Shown piece by piece: positions 6,335 to 13,054 of a stretch of 13,054 bases of DNA (position 1 is its first letter; every line of letters starts with the position of its first letter). The stretch spans positions 1 through 13,054 of the forward strand of contig JAATGX010000251.1 in assembly GCA_015688915.1 (NCBI GenBank), written 5' to 3'. The stretch comes from Desulfuromonadales bacterium (GTDB lineage: Bacteria; Desulfobacterota; Desulfuromonadia; Geobacterales; Pseudopelobacteraceae). The position numbers and the translations under genes are program-made. The notes beneath the pieces are model-generated. The model searched no databases. It saw nothing but the letters and a program-made list of their open reading frames with translations, and was not told the origin of the DNA.

Positions 6335-6459
6335 GGCGCCCTCCCGTGACCCCGCCGGGCAGCGATGAAAATGTCTTGGTTATCCCCATGCCGGGAATGT
6401 CTTTTCACCCATATTTTTTCCATGCCCCATCATCAAACCCTTGGGGCCAGCATGGTGAT

Positions 6460-6475
6460 TGCGACATGTGTGCCG
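6460..6475 (-). promoter_or_regulatory. Candidate sigma-54 (-24/-12) promoter of azoR
   Basis: On the minus strand CGGCACACATGTCGCA places GG (6474-6473) and GC (6462-6461) exactly 10 nt apart. The two blocks CGGCAC and TCGC each differ from TGGCAC and TTGC by one base. The start would be near 6449, about 115 nt before the azoR ATG, and the operator centre at 6557 would be about 108 bp upstream. Confidence 0.55.
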
Positions 6476-6515
6476 ACAGTAAAACCGCAATAATATCAGC
6501 AAATAACTCCATTAA

Positions 6516-6544
6516 TTGAATACGGCGTTATCAACTGAGACAAT
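6516..6544 (+). promoter_or_regulatory. Possible sigma-70 promoter of the regulator gene
   Basis: TTGAAT (6516-6521) and GACAAT (6539-6544) are spaced by 17 nt, each matching 4 of 6 consensus bases. Transcription would start near 6551, inside the operator, about 85 nt before the chosen ATG at 6636. The match is modest. Confidence 0.35.
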
Positions 6545-6573
6545 ACCATTTGTCATATTTGGCAAGAGTATTG
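6541..6573. promoter_or_regulatory. Second operator copy, upstream of azoR and the regulator
   Basis: The core ATTTGTCATATTTGGCAA (6548-6565) differs by one base from the operator at 5602-5619. It is framed by CAATAC (6541-6546) and GTATTG (6568-6573), which form an outer 6-bp inverted repeat with almost the same centre. The site could activate azoR from upstream. It also overlaps the probable regulator promoter, so it may allow autoregulation. Confidence 0.6.
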
Positions 6574-6635
6574 CTGTCCGTCACATGCCGAAAATCTTCA
6601 CAACAACGTCTCATTCTGCGTGTGGGGGGGTCGCC

Positions 6636-8195
<1,560 letters not shown>

Positions 8196-8228
8196 CCCAG
8201 CCCGCCTTGCGGGAGGGGGGACTGTACG

Positions 8229-8271
8229 AAAAAAGGGCGTACCGTTGTGTGGCGGCACGCCCTTTTGTTTT
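8229..8271. terminator. Bidirectional intrinsic terminator
   Basis: AAAAGGGCGT (8231-8240) and ACGCCCTTTT (8257-8266) form a perfect 10-bp stem. It is followed on the plus strand by TTTTGTTTT and on the minus strand by TTTTTT. It lies between the convergent regulator (ends 8195) and permease (ends 8295), so it serves both and isolates the redox locus from the permease. Confidence 0.88.
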
Positions 8272-8294
8272 CCTCCTGAACCATAGCGGGAGCG

Positions 8295-9854
8295 CTAGGC
8301 AACGATCCCCGTGCCCTCCGCCTCCCTGCCGCGGTTGTAGTAATGGAGGGCCACCAGCAGCAGGGCCGCAAACAGGTAGGCGAGGCTGAACGCCTTGGCC
8401 GCGCCGAAACCGAATCGGTTCTGCACTCCCGCCGGGGTCAGGACATAGGCGTGGATGACACCGAAGAAGGAGAGCAGGGCCGCAGTGGCGGTCCAGAGCG
8501 CCGCCGTGAGGAATTGCCGCTCCACCACGAACACCATCATGGCGGAAAGGATCATGCAGGTGAGCATGAACCCCTGGCTCAGGGCGATGATGCCGTACAC
8601 ATACAGGTCGCCGCCGAACCGCGGCGCCACGTCATACAGGGTGGCCCCGGCCTTGCGCAGGGTCGTCTCGATGAGGAGCAGGGCCCACGCCGCCAGGGCC
8701 GGCATCAGCCCGACCGCCACCGCCACGCCGTGCCTCCCCGGCACCTCCCGGAACGCCTGGGCCGTGATGATGAGCCCGATCCAGAGCAGGATGCCGATCA
8801 TGGCCTCCATGGGCACCACCCTGAGCACCAGGGTCACCCCACCGATCAGGCAGAGGAGCGTGATCACGGCGCCGTTCAGGACCGAGTAGCCCCACCTGGC
8901 CCCCATGGCCTTCCACCCCGGATGGCCGATGTAGATCGTGGTGGGGAACGGGTTGCCCAGGCAGGCCGCCACGATGGACCCGAACCCGTTGACCAGCAGG
9001 GACGACCGGGTATCGTACCGGTCGCCGGCCGCTTCCGCGCTTTCCAGGTTCTGGAGCGAGCCGATCACGTTGAACAGCGCCATGGGGAAGATGACGGAGA
9101 AGTACTTCCACCCCTGTCCGTTGGTGAGAAAGGCGATCATGTCGGCAAAAGCGGCACGGGGAAGGTGGAGGGCGAACTGGTACGGCTCCTGGAGTGGTTG
9201 AAAATACGGATAGCCGCACCATCTGAGGATCCACCCCATGGCCACGCCCAGGAGGACGGCGATGAAGCCTCCCGGAAGCCCCAGGGGCAGCTTGATCTGC
9301 CCGCCGTAGACCATGATCACCAGCAGGGCCGGCACCACCGCGATGGCCGGCATGGCGAAGATCTGGAACACGAAACCCATGGAGATGAAGGTGATGGCGA
9401 TGCCGGCCAGGGACGACAGCAGCGCGGCCCGCGGCGTGTGCCGGCGGAGCCAGTCCCCCACGAACGCCCCGACAACCTCCAGCACCGCGCTGGCCAGGCA
9501 CGCGAACAGGCCGGCCTGCCAGGCGAGGTGCGGGTCTTTTGTCTCGAAATAGATCGGGGCGATGATCAGGAACACGAAGGCGATGAGGCTGACGGTGTTG
9601 ATGCCGTAGGGGAGCGCGGTGACATCGGCCCGGCCGGTCCTGATGGCCAGCCTCCGCGCCTGCCAGGCGTAAAAGGCGTTGCCGAACAGGATGGACAGCG
9701 CCGCACCCGGAAGAATCCTAGCGTACACCAGTTCCGGCGGCATGCCGCATACATTGCCGCAAAGAACCGCGATCAGCATCAACTGCAACAGGTTGTCGAC
9801 GAACAGCCCGAAGAACCCGTCAATGTCTCCGCGAACGAACCAGCCGATTTTCAT
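8295..9854 (-). CDS. NCS2-type nucleobase/xanthine-uracil permease family transporter
   Basis: This 519-residue inner-membrane protein is hydrophobic throughout, with roughly 12-14 membrane segments. Features of the NCS2/AzgA-like group include the N-terminal segment F-F-G-L-F-V-D-N-L-L-Q-L-M-L, the A-L-P-Y-G-I-N-T motif, S-L-Q-N-L-E-S-A-E-A-A-G-D, and the G-N-P-F-P-T-T-I-Y-I-G-H-P-G-W-K loop. The family carries purines, pyrimidines or related anions by proton symport; the substrate here cannot be read from sequence. GGGAG lies about 9 nt before ATG 9854. It is separated from the redox locus by a bidirectional terminator and from its upstream neighbour by a palindromic repeat, so it appears to be its own transcription unit. 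No purine riboswitch was recognised in the leader. Confidence 0.82.
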   Translation of the reverse strand: MKIGWFVRGDIDGFFGLFVDNLLQLMLIAVLCGNVCGMPPELVYARILPGAALSILFGNAFYAWQARRLAIRTGRADVTALPYGINTVSLIAFVFLIIAPIYFETKDPHLAWQAGLFACLASAVLEVVGAFVGDWLRRHTPRAALLSSLAGIAITFISMGFVFQIFAMPAIAVVPALLVIMVYGGQIKLPLGLPGGFIAVLLGVAMGWILRWCGYPYFQPLQEPYQFALHLPRAAFADMIAFLTNGQGWKYFSVIFPMALFNVIGSLQNLESAEAAGDRYDTRSSLLVNGFGSIVAACLGNPFPTTIYIGHPGWKAMGARWGYSVLNGAVITLLCLIGGVTLVLRVVPMEAMIGILLWIGLIITAQAFREVPGRHGVAVAVGLMPALAAWALLLIETTLRKAGATLYDVAPRFGGDLYVYGIIALSQGFMLTCMILSAMMVFVVERQFLTAALWTATAALLSFFGVIHAYVLTPAGVQNRFGFGAAKAFSLAYLFAALLLVALHYYNRGREAEGTGIVA

Positions 9855-9903
9855 GGGCAGCGACTCCCTATTCTAAGTTGCATTCAAGGTGACACCAAAA
9901 GCG

Positions 9904-9977
9904 ACCACCCCCAACCCCTCCTTATCAAGGAGGGGAGCTAAAATCCCCCTCCTGTTTCAGGAGGGGCCAGGGGTGGT
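9904..9977. repeat. 74-bp palindromic dispersed element (REP/MITE-like)
   Basis: Terminal inverted repeats ACCACCCC (9904-9911) and GGGGTGGT (9970-9977) frame two hairpins: CCCCTCCTT-ATC-AAGGAGGGG (9915-9935) and CCCCTCCTG-TTT-CAGGAGGGG (9946-9966). The outer 19 bases of each end match at 16 of 19 positions in inverted orientation. Structure and intergenic position fit a non-autonomous REP/MITE-type element that carries no gene. It may also act as a terminator-like structure between the permease promoter and the peptidase gene end. The remaining intergenic bases, up to 10083, show nothing further. Confidence 0.75.
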
Positions 9978-10083
9978 AAGGTCTCAGATTGAATGCTTAT
10001 TGGAATTACATCGAGATCAGTTCCCGTATACACGCCGATTCCCCGGAGATCAACGGAAATATCAGCACACCGAGGGGACAACG

Positions 10084-10830
10084 TCACCGGAGTGGGAGGA
10101 CAAACGCCTTGAGCACACGGCGCACCTCGGCGTGATCCGGGGCATGGCGCCCCACCAGCCGCCAGAAACCGGGGCCGTGGTGCCGCACGGTGATGTGGCA
10201 CAGCTCGTGGATGATCACGTAGTCGAGGCACGCCAGGGGAAGCTTGATGAGCTCCAGGTTGAGGTTCACGCGCCGGGTGCGGTAGGAATAGCTCCCCCAG
10301 CGGCTTTTCATGGGCCGGATCGCGAGCGCCGGAAGCGCCGCCTCTTCCGGGAACATCCGCCCGTGGCACGCGGCCAGCCGCTCCCGGAACAGCTCCGCCG
10401 CTTGTTCCCGGTACCAGGCATCCACCAGCCGCGCCACACGCCCCGCATCGGCGGTATCAGGCGTGGCCACCACCAGGGAGCCGCCCCGGAGGTGCACCGA
10501 TGCCGGCGCCCCTCGTTCCAGGGCCAGCCGGTATTCAGCCCCTTGAAACAGGAAAACGGCGCCGTCGGCATAACTCTGCACAAGCGCGGGGCTCTGGACG
10601 TCGAACTTCGCCCAGACGTTTGTGATCCAGGCCGCGCGGCCGGCAACGAACTCCCGGATAGCGTGGAGCGGCGTGCGCAGCGGCACCCTCACGCTCACCG
10701 ACCTGTCCGGCCTCACCGTCATGCCGAGGGTGCGGCGCCGGGAGTGGCAGTAGCGATAGGGGATCACCACCCCGTTGCAGACCACCGTGTCCTCGCGCAG
10801 GTCGCCCTGCCCCCTCTTCCCGGCCGCCAC
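10084..10830 (-). CDS. YgjP/DUF45 family metallopeptidase-like protein
   Basis: This 248-residue protein is a member of the YgjP-like (DUF45, M48-related) family. It contains the conserved R-P-M-K-S-R-W-G-S-Y (172-181), N-L-N-L-E-L-I-K-L-P (190-199) and zinc motif H-E-L-C-H (208-212), followed by R-H-H-G-P-G-F-W, where H218 is the likely third ligand. Cellular role is poorly defined; no signal peptide is seen, so it is probably cytoplasmic. The frame is open far upstream inside the glycosyltransferase gene. I chose GTG 10830 because AGGGGG lies 7 nt upstream; GTG 10836, which overlaps the glycosyltransferase stop as GTGA, is the alternative. The tight join implies co-transcription and translational coupling. 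Confidence 0.82.
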   Translation of the reverse strand: MAAGKRGQGDLREDTVVCNGVVIPYRYCHSRRRTLGMTVRPDRSVSVRVPLRTPLHAIREFVAGRAAWITNVWAKFDVQSPALVQSYADGAVFLFQGAEYRLALERGAPASVHLRGGSLVVATPDTADAGRVARLVDAWYREQAAELFRERLAACHGRMFPEEAALPALAIRPMKSRWGSYSYRTRRVNLNLELIKLPLACLDYVIIHELCHITVRHHGPGFWRLVGRHAPDHAEVRRVLKAFVLPLR

Positions 10831-10832
10831 GG

Positions 10833-12101
10833 TCACACCCCCTGCAGGGAGCACAGCCGCGCCAGGAGCCCGGCCACATCCGCCGAAGCAGCCTGCCCGG
10901 CCCGCTCCAGGAGCGATGCCACGGCCTGTTCCGGCTGCATGCGGGGATAGGCGGCATCTGTCAGGTGATGTATCAGCCGCATGGTGCGGAAGGCGTCGAA
11001 CCAGCCGTGGAAGGCGGTCAGCAGCCGTTCTCCATCCGGGTTGTGCTGTCGCAGGCTGGACCAGGCCGCGCAGAATCCGGCCTGGTCCAGATAGGCCCGC
11101 AGATGGGGTGAAATCCGCCCCGCCCGGTCCAGCAGCCCGTCGCCGTCCGCGCCGCCATGCCGCGTCACGCAGTGCAGCCATTCTTCCAGGATCCAGAACA
11201 GCGCCGGCTGATAAAAGAGCAGTTGATCGCTCCCCGTGGCCAGCATGTCGCCCACGGCCCGGCCGGTGCCGAAGGGGACGCGGTGCGATGAGCGAGGCGA
11301 AGGGTGCACGCAGGTGCCGGTCAGGGCGGCAACCCCGGCCACCTTGTGTATCTGCTGGAGAAAGTAGAAGTCCTCCCCGGCCAGCCGGCGGTTCATCCCG
11401 CCGCTGGCAACGTAGGCCGAGGCCCGGCAGGCCATGGCGCTCCCCACGGTATGGAAGGCATAGGGTGAACCGGCCTGTTCCAGCCCCAGCACATAGGCCC
11501 GCAGGAACAGCTCGTACCGGTGGATGGCCGCCTGCCCCAGGGGATCGGTGGCCGGCCGGTGGCGATAGGGGATGCTCGCCCCTCCGGCGGCCGCTCCGGC
11601 GAAATGCGCCGTGATGGCCGCCAGATAGTCCGGCTGCACCAGGGTGTCGGCGTCCAGACAGACCAACAGCGGATCGCCGGCCACGTACTCCAGGTGGGGA
11701 AGCGCCAGGTCAAGACCGATCTTGCGGGCAAGCCCCACCCCCTGCTTGGGGGGGAGTTCGTTGCCCGTTGCGGCGGCATCCACCCAGCGCAGGTTCTCCA
11801 GCCCGTACTCCCGTTTCCAGGCCGGCAGCGATTCCAGGGTTGCCCGGTTGTCGGCCTGTTCCTCAGCAGAGGCACCGCCGCGTTGGTTGACCACCACCAG
11901 GATCAGGAAGCGTGAGAGGAGATCGGGTGGGTTGGCTGCCAGGGAGGCCAGGGTCAGCGGGAGATTGGCGCACTCGGCCAGGCAAGGGATGACCACGGCG
12001 CCGATGAACAGCCCATGGGGCGGCTCGTTGATGCGCCAAGGGGCGGCAACGGCGCGTTTGGCGAGGTAGGAGAGAATGGAAGGAAGAATGTGGTTTGGCA
12101 T
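10833..12101 (-). CDS. Family 2 glycosyltransferase
   Basis: This 422-residue protein has a GT-A fold typical of family 2 transferases. An N-terminal strand G-A-V-V-I-P-C-L-A-E (34-43) is followed by an acidic D-A-D motif (150-152) in L-V-C-L-D-A-D-T-L-V-Q-P-D-Y for nucleotide-sugar and metal binding, and by L-A-G-E-D-F-Y-F-L-Q-Q (240-250), the probable catalytic ED motif. No membrane anchor is obvious. The acceptor and sugar are unknown. ATG 12101 lacks a clear Shine-Dalgarno sequence, so a later start is possible, but the core fold begins near residue 30. The stop nearly coincides with the start of the downstream metallopeptidase gene. No other polysaccharide genes are visible in the window. 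Confidence 0.8.
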   Translation of the reverse strand: MPNHILPSILSYLAKRAVAAPWRINEPPHGLFIGAVVIPCLAECANLPLTLASLAANPPDLLSRFLILVVVNQRGGASAEEQADNRATLESLPAWKREYGLENLRWVDAAATGNELPPKQGVGLARKIGLDLALPHLEYVAGDPLLVCLDADTLVQPDYLAAITAHFAGAAAGGASIPYRHRPATDPLGQAAIHRYELFLRAYVLGLEQAGSPYAFHTVGSAMACRASAYVASGGMNRRLAGEDFYFLQQIHKVAGVAALTGTCVHPSPRSSHRVPFGTGRAVGDMLATGSDQLLFYQPALFWILEEWLHCVTRHGGADGDGLLDRAGRISPHLRAYLDQAGFCAAWSSLRQHNPDGERLLTAFHGWFDAFRTMRLIHHLTDAAYPRMQPEQAVASLLERAGQAASADVAGLLARLCSLQGV

Positions 12102-12305
12102 GGTGGGAAAAACCGTCTCTCACAGAGCGCACAGAGCTCACGGAGAAAGAAAGATTAAACCTGAAAAGCAGTCAGCACACGGATAACATCTGATTTGTAC
12201 GGATACTCAACGAGTTATCAAACCAGCGTTTTTCGACTTCTCCGTGCCTCTGGGAGCTCTAGCGAACGGAGTGAGCGAGTGAGAGAAAGGCCTTTACCTT
12301 TGTCG
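12102..12305. repeat. Intergenic region with dispersed-repeat remnants
   Basis: This 204-bp gap contains short related pieces: CTCACAGAGCGCACAGAGCT-type sequence at 12119-12145, and on the minus strand CTCCGTGAGCTC and GGCACGGAGAAGTC-type pieces recur near 12130-12145 and 12235-12255. A GAGTGAGCGAGTGAGAG run lies at 12270-12286. These resemble the common CACAGAG/CACGGAG intergenic repeats of deltaproteobacterial genomes. No gene is supported. No clear terminator for ubiX was found. Confidence 0.45.
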
Positions 12306-12911
12306 TCACCGGTCGCCCCAGCGCGTGAACAGATCATTGGGGACCCCCAGTTGGTCCAGCACCTTGCCCACCACGAAGTTCACCAGGTCGTCGATGGACT
12401 CCGGCTTGTGGTAGAAGCCGGGCATGGCAGGGATGATGCGCGCGCCCATACGGGCGAGTTTCAGCATGTTCTCCAGGTGGATCTCGGAAAGCGGCGTCTC
12501 CCGCGGCACCAGCAACAAAGGGCGATGTTCCTTGAGCATCACGTCCGCGCTCCGTTCGATCAGGTTGGCGGAGACGCCGCAGGCGATGCGGGCCAGACTG
12601 CCCATGCTGCACGGAGCCACGACCATGGCTGCGGGCGCGGCTGAGCCGCTGGCGGAACTGACGAACAGGTTGTCGGAGGCAACCACCTCGACCCCCAGCT
12701 TCACGCCCAGATGTTTCTGAAGCCGGGAGGTGGCGACCGAAGGCTCACCGGACAGGTCCAGGCCGGTTTCGTCCTTGCACACCAGTCGTCCACTCTCGCT
12801 GACGCAGACTGTGAGCAGGAAGCCGCGCCGCACCAGTTCCTCCATCAGGCGCAGCCCGTAGATGGAACCGGAAGCGCCGGTCATGGCCATGAATATCCTG
12901 TGTGCCGTCAC
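12306..12911 (-). CDS. ubiX: Flavin prenyltransferase UbiX (Pad1 family)
   Basis: This 201-residue enzyme joins dimethylallyl phosphate to FMN, making prenylated FMN, the cofactor of UbiD-type decarboxylases. Family motifs are clear: T-G-A-S-G-S-I-Y-G (11-19, FMN phosphate binding), A-P-C-S-M-G-S-L-A-R-I-A-C-G (near 98-111) and L-V-P-R-E-T-P-L-S-E-I-H-L-E-N-M-L (near 134-150). Length equals the family norm. The start is GTG 12911 with GAGG about 9 nt upstream. It follows a ubiA-type prenyltransferase stop by only 4 bp, so the two are co-transcribed. In Geobacter relatives this pairing serves menaquinone (futalosine pathway MqnP/MqnL type) synthesis, which feeds electrons to respiratory chains such as the cytochrome locus here; the pathway is inferred. 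Confidence 0.93.
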   Translation of the reverse strand: MTAHRIFMAMTGASGSIYGLRLMEELVRRGFLLTVCVSESGRLVCKDETGLDLSGEPSVATSRLQKHLGVKLGVEVVASDNLFVSSASGSAAPAAMVVAPCSMGSLARIACGVSANLIERSADVMLKEHRPLLLVPRETPLSEIHLENMLKLARMGARIIPAMPGFYHKPESIDDLVNFVVGKVLDQLGVPNDLFTRWGDR

Positions 12912-12915
12912 GAAT

Positions 12916-13054
12916 TCAGTACCTCGTCAGCACATCGGCTGCCGTGAACAGCAGGATGGCGACGCTGATGTAGCCGTTCATGTTGAAAAAGGCCGCGTCC
13001 AGCTTCTCCAGGTTGCCGTGTCTCAGCAGCCAGTGTTCGTACAGCAGCATGGCC
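12916..13054 (-). CDS. UbiA-type prenyltransferase, C-terminal end (cut by window edge)
   Basis: The last 45 codons of a minus-strand gene are visible, ending with TGA at 12918-12916. They read L-L-Y-E-H-W-L-L-R, then L-D-A-A-F-F-N-M-N-G-Y-I-S-V-A-I, and end in a hydrophobic helix with A-D-V-L. This matches the C-terminus of UbiA/MqnP-type 4-hydroxybenzoate or futalosine-pathway polyprenyltransferases (YEHxLV...AFFxxNGxxS). It is an inner-membrane enzyme that attaches the isoprenoid tail during quinone synthesis. The 4-bp gap to ubiX confirms an operon. The catalytic Asp-rich motifs lie outside the window, so the substrate type is not certain. Confidence 0.82.
   Translation of the reverse strand, partial: AMLLYEHWLLRHGNLEKLDAAFFNMNGYISVAILLFTAADVLTRY

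Larger units (their letters stand above)
6335..6635. other. Divergent control region between azoR and the regulator
   Basis: This 301-bp gap holds a minus-strand sigma-54 promoter candidate for azoR (6460-6475), a second copy of the operator (6548-6567) and a plausible sigma-70 promoter for the regulator overlapping it (TTGAAT 6516-6521, 17-nt spacer, GACAAT 6539-6544). The TTG at 6516 that extends the regulator frame upstream is better explained as part of that -35 element. Confidence 0.55.

Noticed and set aside
6377..6392. Plus-strand GG-N10-GC in TTGGTTATCCCCATGC as a sigma-54 promoter for the regulator
   Set aside because: Only the GG and GC match; it would lie upstream of the operator and leave a leader of over 200 nt.
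6516..6635. N-terminal extension of the regulator from TTG 6516
   Set aside because: No ribosome-binding site, no similarity to the GAF domain, and it would place the operator inside the gene.
8343..9941. Plus-strand open frame of 532 codons over the permease
   Set aside because: Its product is a low-complexity Gly/Arg/His/Glu-rich chain, the typical antisense shadow of a GC-rich membrane-protein gene; the minus strand gives a clear NCS2 permease.
10831..11181. Upstream extension of the YgjP-like gene
   Set aside because: It overlaps the glycosyltransferase in another frame and shows no family similarity; the conserved part starts after 10830.

Overview
The window most likely comes from a metal-reducing member of the Desulfuromonadia (Geobacter-like bacteria). 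The basis is an operon of small multiheme cytochrome lipoproteins with an outer-membrane barrel, a sigma-54 enhancer-binding regulator, and a ubiA-ubiX pair of the kind used for quinone synthesis. The taxon is an inference from gene content; no 16S or other marker is present. The genome is GC-rich, but the 5400-5620 control region is strikingly AT-rich.

Layout. At the left edge (minus strand) lies the start of a hemerythrin-like protein (1-211). It is preceded by an orphan 3' fragment of a GTP cyclohydrolase II gene (ribA/ribBA, 233-496), which looks like a rearrangement scar. Next comes the core of the window, a minus-strand operon read from 5323 down to 535. In transcription order it encodes a lipoprotein with a beta-rich domain and a C-terminal monoheme cytochrome, a Tat-exported FAD flavoprotein with a lipobox, an outer-membrane beta-barrel, a pentaheme lipoprotein and a tetraheme lipoprotein. 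The last three overlap or abut. Upstream are an FMN-dependent azoreductase-like gene (5702-6334, minus) and, divergent from it, a GAF/AAA+/Fis-type sigma-54 activator (6636-8195, plus).

These genes appear to form one regulated unit. An 18-nt palindromic motif occurs twice with one mismatch, once upstream of the cytochrome operon (5601-5622) and once between azoR and the regulator (6548-6567). Each copy lies about 110-145 bp upstream of a minus-strand GG-N10-GC (-24/-12) promoter candidate. I infer that the regulator binds these sites to activate both the redox operon and azoR, and perhaps to control itself. The product would be a lipoprotein-anchored redox chain (FAD enzyme, 10 hemes in three proteins, one barrel) resembling a small porin-cytochrome conduit with its own flavoenzyme. 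The flavoenzyme substrate is unknown; residues typical of fumarate reductase are not seen.

The right part is ordinary chromosomal content, all on the minus strand: an NCS2-type permease (8295-9854), convergent with the regulator across a bidirectional terminator; a 74-bp palindromic dispersed element (9904-9977); a YgjP/DUF45 metallopeptidase coupled to a family 2 glycosyltransferase; a repeat-bearing intergenic region (12102-12305); and ubiX with the end of a ubiA-type prenyltransferase gene at the right edge.
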